NCBI RefSeq assembly: GCF_003589595.1
Contig: NW_020654289.1
Location: forward strand, 566,586-630,585
Length of the DNA: 64,000 nt
Source: Hyposmocoma kahamanoa
Lineage: Eukaryota > Arthropoda > Insecta > Lepidoptera > Cosmopterigidae
Direction of reading: 5' to 3'
Part shown: positions 11,166 through 23,400 of the stretch, in pieces
Position numbering within the stretch: the first letter of the stretch is position 1
Layout: each line of letters opens with the position of its first letter
The notes under the pieces: model-generated
What the model was told of the DNA's origin: nothing
What the model saw: the letters and a program-made list of their open reading frames with translations, nothing else
Databases searched by the model: none
Position numbers and translations under genes: made by a program

Positions 11166-11365
11166 TGGATGTTAAATGGCGAAATTTAGTATTGGTTTTA
11201 AAAAATATGTTGAACATTCTTCAAGCAACACTCCACTGTATGGCTTATAAAATAAAGTTGAAATTGTTTTATTTTTTTGTTTATTCAAAACGTAAGATGG
11301 CTCTCAGAACTAAAAGGTTGGTTTGAGCATGTTAGGGGGTCAGGTATCTCATGTATATAACTGTA

Positions 11366-13219
11366 CTCTGTACTGAGATTATTATAAGATTTAAATGGTC
11401 ACAACCATTATAAAGAAAAGTTTTAGATGTTCGTATATTTTGCAAAACGGATTATTTTCTACATTATATACATTGTTGGGCACTGCAAGTGAACTGGATT
11501 ACAAAGAGTTGTCCCGATAGTGTTGTTTTGAGTAATTGTGACTTGTTCATCAGTGATTGTACAATGTTAAATAAATAAGTACAAATTAAAGTTAAAAATA
11601 AATAAACAGAATGTGATTAAGCCAAATTACGTAACGTCTTCGTAATCCAACTATAGGAGTGTCTAACACGTTCTTGGTAGGTTTTTTTAAGTAATCTCTA
11701 AGGTGCAACAGTAGCACTATTGTATATGCTATACTGTAGGGCTATATAAAAAAGTCATTGTCTTTAGAGATCAATTCAAATATTTAAAAAGGACTAAGAA
11801 AACTTTGACTGAGAAAATTTTACAGTCTATTGTACGTTCGGTCAAGTTCCGCTGTTTTTACTAATTGTTCCCGAGATGCGACACTTCGAGGATGTTATGA
11901 CGATGGCTGCCGGCGCCAATTCTGACTATTATTTTACTTATTCAATCAATTGTAATATCTCAATATGACGGAGACACTGGTACTAAAGGCCGTAGGTTTT
12001 CTATAATTTTATTTCTGCTGACTGCACCAAAATGTATGTCAAAAGTATCTTGCTTTTTTTCGGTAGTTGGCTACCGCTGCGTATGTAAAGGGATATATAG
12101 TCTTGAAAAATGATTCACGGCTTTCCTTTCACCATAAGTAGCAAAACAATAAAACATGTTTTAAATTTTCCGTTCAAATTTGCGAAAATGAAAATGTACA
12201 AATATTACGTAAAATTTTATATATGTCTTTCATTGCTTTGATTTATTTCAATGTTTAGATTTAAAGTCTTTATTTACAGAATAATCAGTAATTAAGTAGT
12301 AAGAAGCAGCAATTTTGAAAAATCTTCGTTTTGTAAGTAGGAGTCAGGAAATCAGATTGGAAGCTGGAATTAAATTAATAAGTTACGCGCACGCTCTCCG
12401 AAATCTATAAGACAACAAAAACAAGCTGAGATAAGACAGAGGCATTCACTCTCTACTTTTATGACTATGATGACTTTAATATTTTACATGTTGTCTACGA
12501 TACTATTGAAAAATGCTCACCTAACATCATGCCCAAACAAGGGTAAACGCTTTGGTTTTTAAAAATGTCATTAACTAAACAAATACGAATACTGCCACCA
12601 CATCATGTTATTCGCGAGACACGTTATCAATGTTAAAATGGAGGGGAGAAACTGCTGGATCAATATCTAGAGGATTAGGTATATTGGGCATGTTGAGAGT
12701 AATTTATTTATCAACATCAAAGCTTTCTGGCATTACACCAAAAGTTAACGAGTGCAAACAGCTAATCCAATCGGATCAGACATAATGACCATGAAACAGA
12801 GATAGCTCACGTAAACTTTTTTGAAAATGAATTACTTCTCGTATTTGTATGGTATCGTAGGTAATAATCACATGTCCGCCTGAAATACTTTCGTCTAAAT
12901 TTTCAATATTCAAATTAAGCAATTTGTAATTTTGTCAAAGAGTGATCATGCGCTGATATTTTGTTATTTCTATACGTCTTTGTACTTATGAATCCGCTTA
13001 CCGTAAGTAATAAATAATAATGTCCTTGTTTTAAATCATAAAGATTACACCAATGTAGATGGAAGATAACAAAGCATACGTGACCAAATACAGCTAAACT
13101 GAAAAGTTAGCTACATGACAAAAGCTTACCGTATACAGCTTCTAAATATGTCCATTCTCATTTACATAACCATTCAAGCACGTACTAATCAAACTTTTAT
13201 TTCTGGTCTCTCTAATTCG
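11366..13219. other. No gene seen
   Basis: This 1.85-kb AT-rich stretch has no supported coding frame, tRNA-like box pair or repeat shared with the window. Confidence 0.5.
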
Positions 13220-14030
13220 AATTTACGGCTGGTACGATTTATTTAGATTTCTCAAACGCTTTCGACCGTGTTAAATAATGAAGTATTCCCCTTTAGGCTT
13301 GGCATTCATGGAATTATCATCAGCTCTCGTTTTGCCTCATGAACTATTCTCAACTTTACCCTGATTAACTTTAACCTTTGACCTTGAGCGAATTTGATTT
13401 CTTGCATTATCGGGTGTACCTCAAGGGTTAAATTTTAAAACTTGATTAGGTGTTAATGTTTCGCATAAGTTGAAATCATGAAGTTATTTTGTCGTGTCCA
13501 TGGGTTAAATATTTATTTCGCCATAGAAACAAGTACGTACGACTAATGACATAACTACTGCATTGATGCAATGTGTCAAGTCATCACTTTTACCATAAGC
13601 CTAATAGACTTGATTCAATCAAATCACGCTTAAGGCACAGTAGTGTGTTAGATCATGTAAGCGTTGTGCGTGACTTGGGTCTCGTATTTGATACAGTATT
13701 CTCGGTTACGTTCCATTTCAACCGCATAAATAACAATGCATATAATTTGGTAACTTTTCTTCTTCACGAAACACAGCCATATTAATAATATTATATAATT
13801 CTTTGGTTCGGTTTATCTAAGAGTACCACTCGCCATTCTTGTATCTTATGTTCGATAGTCATGTTGATAAAATACAGCAAACCAGTCAGCGGCAATGTAT
13901 GACATATTTAACTGCGACTTGTGGACTACGGCTTGAGTTGCATAATTCTTAACATTACTAGATGGAGAATCGTAGGCTTATGTCGAACCTTTGTGCATTG
14001 CGCTAAAATGTTATTTCTACATTTTAAGAT
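13220..14030 (+). pseudogene. LINE reverse transcriptase remnant
   Basis: TIYLDFSNAFDRV (from 13234) is the reverse-transcriptase motif containing the first catalytic Asp. It is followed in other frames by the post-RT region (HFYHKPNRL to VVRDLGLVFDTVF, 13573-13785) and a C-terminal part (LVRF then SPFLYL, HVDKIQQ). The order fits a CR1/Jockey-group LINE. Many stops and deletions, including loss of the YADD box, show long inactivity. Confidence 0.75.
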
Positions 14031-14039
14031 ATGGTATAT

Positions 14040-14690
14040 TGTTGTTTAGTATTATACAACTCGCAAAGAACAATATTTCAAAAAAATCAACCATTATAAT
14101 TTATACGTCTTTGTCATAACATAATATAAGTTTCCACCCCGTTTTTAGAATAATGTAGGGGGAAAATGGGCAGACAAGACACTAAGCGGGAGGTGATCAT
14201 CATCGCCCATGGACATTTGACAAACCAGAGGAGGAGCTTATGCGTTATCGCTCTTTGAGAACGCTGTTTCCTCGCTTTTTGATGCAATAGCTCCTCATGT
14301 AATAGCACAAATTAACCGTATTTTTCTGCACTGACGCCGCAATTAATACAGTCGATGATTTACAAAAATATGAAAATAAAACTAAGAATGACATTAATTG
14401 CCTGTTCTTTATATACTAATGGTGAATTTAAAAAGTAATAATCAGAAAACGGAAATTGAATCATTTGTCGCGTTGTCTCTTTCTTTTTCCGTTACTGTAA
14501 TGAGACACAATGAAAAAGAGATAGCGCTGAAAATCACACAGAAGTTCCATCGTTAGGACAAAAGTCTTGTCCCAACTTGTGATATTAGGCCACAATTTAC
14601 TAGCACGCTTTTTCTTTGCTGTTACATCCAAGAGTAAACTTAACTTATCTTAGTAGACACTGAAGCTGAAACGAATGATTCATTAGCTGA
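14040..14690. other. No gene seen
   Basis: No recognisable coding or repeat sequence. Confidence 0.45.
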
Positions 14691-14692
14691 AA

Positions 14693-14998
14693 CATTTTAG
14701 CAGCAACTGCTGCTGCTAAAATGTTTTCTAAAATGTCTTCTAATTGTTGTAAAAGAGTTCGTCTAGAAAAGTAATGCCACCACCAATGGAACATCGCTGC
14801 GTTCTAGTTTTGAAAGGGTGCTGGTAAAACTACAGACACATTGGACATTTATCAACTTTATATCTCAGACTGACGGGCGCAGTGGCAATGCCCCTCACAT
14901 ATTTGCGATTTAAAGCTCTGAGTGGCACTGCGACTGTTATGGATAGGCATATTGCTTACCTACAGGCGCACACCTAGTTTGTTCCGTCACTTGATAAA
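14693..14998 (+). repeat. SINE-like family S1 copy, with a 13-bp hairpin at its 5' end
   Basis: CATTTTAGCAGCA (14693-14705) pairs with TGCTGCTAAAATG (14711-14723) across a 5-nt loop. Then follow the S1 strings 'gttctagttttgaaagggtg', 'gggcgcagtggcaatgcccc', 'tttaaagctctgagtggcac' and 'ccgtcacttgata'. Confidence 0.75.
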
Positions 14999-14999
14999 C

Positions 15000-16871
15000 G
15001 TAAAAAACTATGGAGTCGGCTCAGAGATTTTAAATTAATCTCGACGATGGAGGTAAAAGAGATATTAAAGTTTGTACGAGAAACGTAATTTTTCTTATGA
15101 TGATGTTCGAAAATATCTCAAAAGGAAGAAATAATTGTCTGAAGAACACACCCAAGACAGCCAAAAGTCTCGCGATTGCATTACCTTACACTCGTAAGTC
15201 AAACTAAAATTCTAAGACAAATGTTCGTGTTCATGTGAGTTGAAGCAAAATTACCGTGAAATATTATATAAAGTGTAGCCGACTGAGAAATTTATTTTTG
15301 CAACTTATCCCGTTATTCAAAAAGATGTGACTTTTATGATGGAATCGGACTTTAGGTTGTTTGTTCGCAATTTCCATCGCAATGACGTATTATTACATCA
15401 GATATTATTTTGCTATTAATATGTAGGTACTAACAAATTATTAATAGCTACAGTTTAAGGTTAAACGTGTGATGAGTTAATCCAAATCTGTTTTTTAGCC
15501 ACTTTGTCGTAAACTAAAGTATATAATTTATAGTATTAAGGGATAACTTCTGACTTTATGAAGTAAATATTAATTGAAAAAGCAGTGCTCAGAGGCTGGT
15601 CACGTAATGAAAGCTGTTGAAGCCAGACATCATGATCCGCTGATGGACAAATTTAATAACCTGGTGAAATTCGCAAGGATCTCTTGGGTGCCGGGCGATC
15701 AGGTTCTTGCGTGGTGGCATTTTATTAGTGAAGTCCATGTTGAGCCAGTAAAATTCACGGACTTTTCTAAGACAACGTAAAAGTAAGTTTTAAACCCTTA
15801 AACAAAACCATCCTACTTTTCTCATCAAAACAAAGTGGGAAGAGGAAAATATTCGTTCTTAGAAAATTAATCGCGGCTCTGTGACCTTTCGGAAGTGGCT
15901 GACAATTGTTCCGTAAAATAATGTTTACTTCGGAAGCTGCGAAGCGAAAACATCATGCCCAGTGTAATTGATATTGAACTTATGTAATATAAACTAAAGT
16001 TTAGTTGTGATAGGATGTGGTAAAGAGAGGTTGAGAGCAAACACTGCCTATTGAACGTGATGATACTTTATCATTGCAATAAAATTTCCATAAAGTAGTC
16101 TTTCGATTTAATCATTGAGAAACAAGAAGTAGGAACGTAAATTCATAACATTCTAATCAAATTTGCATTTTTAAAAAGATATAATAAAATAAAGTAGAGC
16201 AATTACTACTTTTATCATTATAACTTACTAGTAATTGCTTCATATCGCTAAATGGTTATCAACGAAAGTTTTAAAATCTATACTCATTTTAGTTACAACA
16301 TAATAAATTTTAAGCATATCATGAATCTGTTATCTACCAAGTGAAAGCTACATATCAAAACTTGAATATAACAATAACGACATAGTGTCAATTTATACAG
16401 ATTCTCCCAGGCGGATTTGGGTGGGCGGATTCTCTCTCTTATCAACGTTTACATTTATTTCACAAACGTTGAAACATTCACGTCGACTATAACAAAGTAT
16501 AAGAGATAGCCACAACGAATATGTGATAGCATATTTGCCACTGGATTTGTTTTTTCTATAATGAATCTTACATTACGTAATACAATTTGTTTTAACATGA
16601 TGCGTACACATATCAATTAAGAAAATTTGGACCCAAAACAATGGACCCTCTTCAAATCACGGAAGCAATAGCAGTTTCATTGTTTCTATTTTTGTTTACC
16701 CTAATAAAAAATCACCCTGTACGACATACCCACGTTTCTGTATAAATTAACGATCTATCGAAATTAATTCAACTAATTTCAGAGACTGAGTATCTGTGAA
16801 GTTAATGAAAACGATCAATTTGTATTCAAGATAAAATATTGCAATAGTTCGACCATGAAATTATGTTTCAT
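15000..16871. other. No supported gene; one unexplained 68-codon frame
   Basis: A plus-strand frame at 15574-15780 begins with TTG and contains WVPGDQVLAWWHF. It has somewhat protein-like composition, but no family match or clean splice pair. I do not call it. The rest is AT-rich and featureless. Confidence 0.4.
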
Positions 16872-17335
16872 CCTAAGCAAAGCAATGTCATTCCTCTTTT
16901 TAAGTCTGGTAATAAATCAAACCCCACCAATTTCAATCCTATTTCAATACTAAGACTCCCGTTAAAATAATTGAAAAAGAAATCAGCTGTGTGTGCATTT
17001 TTCTAATAACTTAACGTCTCATACATAATTTGGATTTACTTGGGCTTACTTAATAACCGATGCTGATATTAAGTTGATTAAATACATATTTTAACCTTTG
17101 CAAGGCGTTTGATTTTGAGCACCATCGCACTCTAGTCAGTAAGCTTTGGTGTTTTGGTATGTCAGGCCATGAACAGGGCCTTCTTAAAACGCATTTGAGT
17201 AATAGGATCTTGTGGATACCAGGTCTTCAGAGCCTACTTAGCATAGAAATTCCTCACAGTTCGTTTGTAGGTCCATTTCTATTTTAACTTATATGAATGG
17301 CTTATTATGTTTTTTTATATGGTATTTAATAAATT
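16872..17335 (+). pseudogene. LINE reverse transcriptase remnant
   Basis: Readable RT pieces appear in order: VIPLFKSGNKSNPTNFNPIS (RT domain start), LCKAFDFEHHRTLVSKLWCF (first catalytic Asp region), GMSGHEQGLLKTHLSNRILW, and FVGPFLF (the GPxLF part of the GVPQGSxLGPxLF box). Stops and indels interrupt it. It is a CR1/Jockey-group type, different from the fragment at 13220-14030 in detail. Confidence 0.75.
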
Positions 17336-17886
17336 TATAGATTCAGGCAACTACCTTGTCCAGCGTATGCATACGCTGTTGTTGAAGTTGAAACCGTGCC
17401 AGCATTATCGACATCTTCTCTGGGAACCAAATACAACTATTTAATATAACTCCAGCGCTAGTATTGAAACTTTTTACTGTACACACGCCAGCACACCAAG
17501 CTGCACATTGACGTATCTTGTTCCGTTGCACTGGAGGCGATTTTCGAACAAAAATGTATAGTTTGGTGTGCTGTTGTCCGTAAGTAAATTTCTTGAATAT
17601 GTATAAAATAAAAAATAAAATGATAATTATTTTTTAAATTTATTTTTTTAATTTATATGATTCAGTGCTAGTAAAATAAAACTGAAATTTTAATAATGCA
17701 TATTGGCCAAGTCGTAATAGTCCAATCATTAATTTAAATAGCGAGCCTGTATTGAGGGAGCCTGAATCTAGGCTGGAATATAAACCGACTGTAACATCAA
17801 TAATAAATTTCGTTTTAAAAAATCGCAGTTAAAGTCAAACTAAACAGAATAACATATTGGTGTTACAAATTATATATTTCTTTTAT
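17336..17886. other. No gene seen; 18-bp perfect palindrome
   Basis: CAGCGTATGCATACGCTG at 17361-17378 is a perfect palindrome. A 62-codon minus-strand frame over it has no motif and is not called. Confidence 0.45.
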
Positions 17887-18175
17887 GATAGCAAGTGACG
17901 GGAAAATGTCTTGCGCCTGGTGATAAGCGACACCCTTTCCAGGACAGTTGCAGTGCCACTCAAGGGTTTAAATTGTTAAGATCCGATGGGCACTGCCACT
18001 TCGCATGTCAACCTAAGACATAAGTTGACAAATCCCATGTGCCTGTGATGTCACTAACAGCACTCTTACCCGCCAAAACCGGAACACAGGAATACTCACA
18101 TTGCTGCTTGGCGGCAGAAACAGGCATCGTAGCAGCACGTCTCTGGACGAACTCTTTCATAAATTCCTCTACTGC
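17887..18175 (-). repeat. SINE-like family S1 copy
   Basis: Reverse-oriented copy with 'caagtgacggga', 'cagttgcagtgccac', 'aaaccggaacacag', 'cttggcggcagaaac' and 'ggacgaactctttcat'. It is one of the longest copies here. The tRNA-like head is missing. Confidence 0.8.
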
Positions 18176-18340
18176 TACTGAAATACGTTCTCAGATTTCT
18201 CACGTGATTTAGTAAGCCTTTTATAAAATAAAAACTAATCAATTCAGAGACAGAATTATAAATTTTACGTCACAATACTACTCAATGTTATTGTTTCCTG
18301 AAGCAGATTGTGTTCACAGTTGTGAAAATTATGGATATTA

Positions 18341-18466
18341 CAGACCTTGGCATGCAACTACGTCACTACAATGTTGTTGTGACTATTTATATTTCTGCTA
18401 CAATGTGTTTCAGTTATTTCCTATATTTCACTAATTTTTTGCTCTCGATTAGCTGCATAATATTAT
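18341..18466 (+). repeat. 126-bp repeat, copy 1 (partner at 25377-25502)
   Basis: It starts 'cagaccttggcatgcaac' and ends 'tgcataatattat'. It differs from the second copy at about six positions by eye, so these are relatively young copies. There is no coding capacity. The A/T-rich 3' end suggests a short retroposed sequence. Confidence 0.75.
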
Positions 18467-18484
18467 GTAATAAATAAAAATATA

Positions 18485-19080
18485 TATATTTTGTTCGTGT
18501 AGGACTACGTTTCTGTTTGTCTACAGCAGCTTTACTTTGACCACTAAACTTTCACAAGGTTTCTAAGCTGCAACCTGAAACAGTCTTCAGAAATAGAACA
18601 AAACTACGTTTTGTTAGATTGGTTTGCCTAGTTTGTTATCTTCAAGGCATATCAATATAAAAGCGTGTTGACAAAAATAGCACAAAGTCAGAATAGATTA
18701 TTTTGCCTCGTGCCCTTGTGAATAACAAAGGATGTCCCTGCAAAAACGTAAAGTGAAGTGGAAATAGAGTCGGTAGGCGACAACATAGTATGTACGTCGT
18801 ATTAAATTAAACGAATTTCCCAACACGTAGCCCCAAGCGGATGAGCTCATTTCGCTTATCGGCGCCGGCGCTCTGATGGCTGCTCCAGCTGAATAAAACA
18901 CGCGGCTTTGCTGCCATCAAAAATTTGTTTACAAGTAATATGTTTGCGCATTTTTACTTGTGAATTCGTTATAATATGTGCACAGCGAGTTTTTTTATTG
19001 CGTGTGCTGTGTTGATTCAATACATAATTTAAACTGTGCCTACTCCATTACGCCACAAGTCTGGCTAATGACATATATTA
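18485..19080. other. No gene seen
   Basis: A 67-codon minus-strand frame near 18700-18900 has no motif. Nothing else was noticed. Confidence 0.4.
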
Positions 19081-19084
19081 TACA

Positions 19085-19430
19085 TATCATGATGTATATC
19101 ATTATCATCAAAATAGGCTCCTGGACGTAGAGTACCGCACACCAGCCCATCACACCATACCTTACCATCATTATCATCATCTACCCATTACCCATCCTGC
19201 TGTTGGGCATGGCTCTCCTCTAAGACCACCAGACTGGGCCGATGTGGGCTGGGGACTTCAAACGTCCAAGGATTGTGAATTTTTTTCGACATGCAGGCTA
19301 TTAACACATCGAAGTCGAACCTTATATTGTTCTCAGGAAGAAATTGTATAACATGGCCGGCCAAATACCACCTCTACAGTTCCATTGTGCAACACTTGTA
19401 AATTCATGGGTTTCACGTTGGACTCAAATT
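19085..19430 (-). repeat. Lepidopteran SINE-like repeat (family S2 tail)
   Basis: On the minus strand it reads 'gaggagagccatgcccaaca' then 'ggatgggtaatgggtagatg' and a (GATGAT)-like tail. This is the tail type 'gcccagcagtgggac...gatgatgat' known from lepidopteran tRNA-derived SINEs. The upstream part has 'ggacttcaaacgtccaagg'. Confidence 0.55.
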
Positions 19431-19439
19431 TAAACTAGA

Positions 19440-20150
19440 AATCACATATAAAATCTGTGTGTGAAAAACATGGAAGTGCTACATACGCACTAAGGAAACT
19501 GCGACCTCTTGTGTCCAATATGGTATTAAGACAGACGTACTTTGCATATTTTCATTGATGTCATACGGCATCACACTATGGGGTAACTCAACTAAGTCGA
19601 ATAGGGTTTTTACTCTTCACAAACGTGTACTAAGAACTGTAGTAGGTATAAAAAAGGTCAGCAAACCTTTTTAAAAAATGCCATTGTATTATAATGATAT
19701 AATCGTTCTAACATCTATGATATAATAGTTTATGCGCGTCGACACTAAAGGCACTTAGGAGCGACGTACGGGCGGAGGCCGAGAGTTGCGAAGCGCGGGA
19801 AAACTAAAATCCGTAGCCCACCATACCGCACTCGCTACGAGAAATCCGCGGGTAATAGGTCTCCGATTCCACGAACATCTACCCACAGACCTGAAAAGTG
19901 TTACAAACGACGAAACTTTTAATACCCTACTAAAACTCCTTTTATTAGATAATGAATTCTATAGCGTCGATGAGTTTCTTTTGAAACAATTGTAATTTTG
20001 TTTTCATTGTATTTAGACAAGCAGTAGTTATACTACTTTATTTTATATTGACTGTTATTGTTTGCGTTAGTCACGATCATATTATCCCTTGACATTGTAT
20101 TTTAATAATTGTAATAATATGAAATAAATGATTCTATTCTATTCTATTTT
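19440..20150 (+). pseudogene. LINE C-terminal remnant with 3' UTR
   Basis: Frames in order give HGSATYALRKLRPLVSNM, LRQTYFAYFH, SYGITLWGNS, then (19820-19990) GLRFHEHLPTDLKSV and LLLDNEFYSVDEFL. This is the thumb-to-C-terminus order of CR1/Jockey-group LINE proteins. The 3' UTR ends in a short (ATTCT)n-like tail at about 20127-20150, a usual LINE terminus. Stops and frameshifts make it inactive. Confidence 0.75.
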
Positions 20151-20171
20151 TCTTTACTGTTACCTATTTAT

Positions 20172-20228
20172 AATTACGTAGGTTATACGTATGTATTGTA
20201 GTGAATCTTACTTATAACCTACGTAATT
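20172..20228. repeat. 16-bp perfect inverted repeat
   Basis: AATTACGTAGGTTATA (20172-20187) and TATAACCTACGTAATT (20213-20228) flank a 25-nt loop. It lies just downstream of the LINE tail. It may be a small hairpin MITE or a chance fold. Confidence 0.65.
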
Positions 20229-20555
20229 GATTCACACAAACCACTAAGATTAGCTACGTGTCTGAGCTATTCACATTTTATAGACTCTCATTGGAGGTTT
20301 TACCGTTTCAGGATTACGATTCCCAAAGCATTTGAAACGGCTACACTAAAATTTTAATTTCTCCGTTCAAGTAGGAAATATTTCAATGTAAGAGCTTCTT
20401 GGTGGTGTAATAGCAGACTGATGCTAATTCAATCGCCCATTCGCAACTCTAACTGGGCTCATCGCCATTCAAATAGAAATATCGACATTCGCGTTGTCTG
20501 CCGTTACCTTGTTAAAGGAGGGGAAGAATAACTCAGAATTATTCTACTTTGGAGG

Positions 20556-20690
20556 CTGTTGTTCATCATCATCATCGTCATCATACGTCCCTTTGTTGTG
20601 AGCCTGTTGATGTACAAGTTTTCATCGCGATGTTTTCCTTCGCCGCTAGCAAGTGCTATTCTTACTAAACATTCTCAAGGGCCTTTAATT
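20556..20690 (-). repeat. SINE-like family S2 fragment
   Basis: Reverse-oriented. It reads 'ttcatcatcatcatcgtcat' (the GATGAT-type tail) followed by 'cgcgatgttttccttcgccg' and 'ctagcaagtgctattctt', blocks I associate with lepidopteran tRNA-derived SINEs. Confidence 0.55.
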
Positions 20691-20694
20691 ATTT

Positions 20695-21414
20695 GGTTCC
20701 GTTCATGTGCAATGACTCCAATAAAAGCATATAGCACGAGTTTTACAAAGCATGGAGTAATGCTGATGTATAGAAATAAAAATTAAAACAACAGCAAAGA
20801 ATTTAATATCAGTCGTAATCATTGCCCCGCAACTGCTTTTGTTTTATTCAGAACACGACTGGCACATCCAGTACCGAGAGAAAAAAAATATTTTTGAGAT
20901 ACCACCTTCTACTTTCAAACTGTTATTATCGACATCATCGCGGTATGCAATCTCATCGTAAGTCTAAATGGCTTCCGGAACCTAGAGATAGCAAATTTTC
21001 CCATCTCACGCAGTAGTGCTTTCGATAAGGAAACATTCTGGTAAAAAACTTCAAATACAACTTTAAAAGTCAATAACTAAAAACTTAACGGTTCGTCACT
21101 GGCTGTGATGCTGCCCTTGACGTTATTATTCATTTCACACCAAAATACAAACAGATGAAGTTTCACGTAATCGATTATTACCGAAAACAGTCATGGATCC
21201 ACATTTAAGATAGTCATTGTACATATAACACATAGGAGAAATGTAATTGGAAAGTAATACAATTATTAATGGATTAAAGAGGCACTTTAAGTAGAAGTAG
21301 GTCCAACAATGATTTAATCAGTGGATTACAGTATATAGTAATAGGAATATATCGGAATAATCTGAATAACAAATATCTGATTATGGTGTCCTTAAAAATG
21401 GCCAAAACATCACA
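20695..21414. other. No gene seen
   Basis: Short frames only; no motif. Confidence 0.45.
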
Positions 21415-21565
21415 GCAAAAAGACGTATGCAAAAGAGATATTTGACCACGACTAGTGTGAGTAGTGGAAGCGAAAGAGGTTTGTCAGCTGTATAGCGAGT
21501 GTAAATTTACCTCTGCCTACCCCAGTCGGAGATAGATATGATGAATGATGTATGAAGAATGTATA
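21415..21565 (+). repeat. Interspersed repeat with 'ctgcctaccccagtcgg'
   Basis: The block 'tctgcctaccccagtcggag' followed by 'atatgatgaatgatgtatg' matches a lepidopteran repeat type in which a 'ctaccccttcggg' motif precedes a (TATG)n tail. A reverse-oriented relative is at 23280-23400. Confidence 0.5.
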
Positions 21566-21639
21566 CATGTATATTTTTACTTTTTAAAGCGTCCCCTTTA
21601 TTGGAGATAACTACATATTCACCGTTTACCCCATGATAC

Positions 21640-21895
21640 GAATTGACGGGACGAACAAGTGCAAAGCGACACACTTATAACAGTTGCAGCTCTTGCACGC
21701 GTCATCCCGAGACGTGGTGTCAAGTCTCAAGTGAGGACAGGTTGATATCTCATGTACCTGTTGTTTCACCAGCACCCTTACCCTTCAAAACCGGAACGCA
21801 GTAGTGGTCACATTACCGCTTGGCGGCAGAAACAGTTATGGTGGAAGTCATTGCCTTGACGTGCTCTTTCATAAGAGCTGTACTGCAGGTAAAAC
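21640..21895 (-). repeat. SINE-like family S1 copy
   Basis: Reverse-oriented with 'gacgggacgaacaagtg', 'aaaaccggaacgcagtag', 'cgcttggcggcagaaac' and 'gctctttcataagagctgta'. It is internally rearranged. Confidence 0.75.
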
Positions 21896-21899
21896 TTAA

Positions 21900-22545
21900 T
21901 GCAGACACGGGATTTTATTTACAGGCCATTGTAATTTGAGCACCAGGGCAGTAAAGAAAATTTCAAATATAGGAAAATACTCCAATGTAATACCACATTG
22001 TAGCCCATGTCCTAAATGATCGTGGTCGATTTTCATTTTTTATTTCGTAAATGTTTTTTATAACACAAAAACGAGTAAACCGCAGTTATGTTTACTTTCA
22101 AAGGTCACATAACAACGCTAACAACAGGCGTGTCACACACATCACGCGTCCGGGCAACATCGGCTTTGCTAGTCGAAGCGATATTGACGCCGCTTAATCC
22201 GTGGGGTATTGGTTCCATGACTGTGTTATACGCAGCCTATATTGGTTGCTGTTACATAAAAAATGTATATTGTGTTTTGTCGGGCCTTTCTTCGGCGGAA
22301 AAACATGGCTCTAGTATCTCAAATTACTAAGATACCGACTTACATACATCCATATTACATTTTCGTTGTCTTATATTTATTTAGTTATTACTTTTCAGCT
22401 CTTCCATATTTGTTTTATAAACTCCCTAACAATGAACGAATGAATGTAACTACTGAATGAAATTAATTAATTATTCTTTATTGCATATACAATTACAGTT
22501 GTAACACAGAACAGTGATTCAAATATAAAAATAATAAGTTAGTGT
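21900..22545. other. No supported gene
   Basis: An 80-codon plus-strand frame (22088-22330) has no recognisable domain and no convincing splice sites. Near 22470 'attctttattgcatatacaat' resembles the reverse of a LINE 3' end. Confidence 0.4.
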
Positions 22546-22579
22546 GTGAGTTCCTAAAAAAACTACGTTAGGAACTCAC
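22546..22579. repeat. 12-bp perfect inverted repeat
   Basis: GTGAGTTCCTAA (22546-22557) and TTAGGAACTCAC (22568-22579) with a 10-nt loop. Confidence 0.65.
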
Positions 22580-23275
22580 CACATTTATTCACAGGGAATC
22601 ACTTAGAGCTGGTCAGAAAAACCTTTATGTCCATGCAATAACAGCGATAGTCCGCGACACTCACAACGTCATTTTCGCTGTTTTTACATTGGCAAAAGAT
22701 TTTTATGACTGCATTAATGCAATTCCGTGTCAATAATTGTAGCTCCTTTACCAACACAGATACGATACATACATTTTCCTTATTACGATATTGCCTTCTG
22801 TCTACTCTTTTTTAAAACCCGCCATTTTCTGGTTGAACAAATGACGACGTTCGGAGCAATCACAATCGATTTGGGCGCGCCATCTATTATTCTACTAACG
22901 AACTTGCAAGGAAAAAATTTACAATGAACATATTAAGCCTATATATTTCTGGCAGCGCAATTGTTTTTATCTTTACGATGTTTTAGGGTTGAATCTCTTA
23001 AATCTGGGTCAAATGCAGAATGGCAATAAGGCGCATAGTCCTGGGCACGAGCCAGGTACCTTGGAGTAAGCCACAAGCTGCTCGATAAATGCTGACTACT
23101 TACACTATCTATCTTATCGATGAATTTTTATACTTACATATAGCTTGCGAACCAATTTATTGGACATACGTTTTAATTTTTAAATTTTAAAGCAAACTTA
23201 ATTGTAAGTGCTTGAGTATAAACTTTTCGAGTGTTTTGTATAGTAAAATAACAAACTTGCTCTATCGTGTGCTTG
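22580..23275. other. No gene seen
   Basis: No supported coding frame or named repeat. Confidence 0.45.
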
Positions 23276-23279
23276 ATTT

Positions 23280-23400
23280 CTATGTACACATACACTTCCC
23301 TTATTCCCTTCGGGGTAGACGGTAACCACAGCTTCGCTCCATCAGCACGCATCAATGCTTTCATACACACTCGTCGGTTAAGTGTGCTCTTGACCTGGCC
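23280..23400 (-). repeat. Interspersed repeat with 'cccttcggggtagac'
   Basis: 'ttattcccttcggggtagac' is the core of the repeat type seen at 21415-21565, here in reverse orientation. Confidence 0.45.

Larger units (their letters stand above)
9757..11363. mobile_element. Tc1-like inverted-repeat element without readable transposase
   Basis: The left end CAGTcATATAcccaAGATAC then CTGACCCCC and the reverse-complemented right end CAGTtATATAcatgAGATAC then CTGACCCCC match over about 31 bp. Weaker similarity continues inward ('ccttttggttctgag' against 'ccttttagttctgag'). Both ends abut TA (9755-9756, 11364-11365). CAGT ends with a TA duplication and a length of 1607 bp fit a Tc1-family transposon. 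I found no transposase motif inside. The interior is AT-rich with ATA microsatellites, a fold-back and a SINE-like piece. Confidence 0.65.

Noticed and set aside
15574..15780. 68-codon frame containing WVPGDQVLAWWHF
   Set aside because: It starts with TTG, has no recognised family and no clean splice partners. It may be a relic but cannot be supported.
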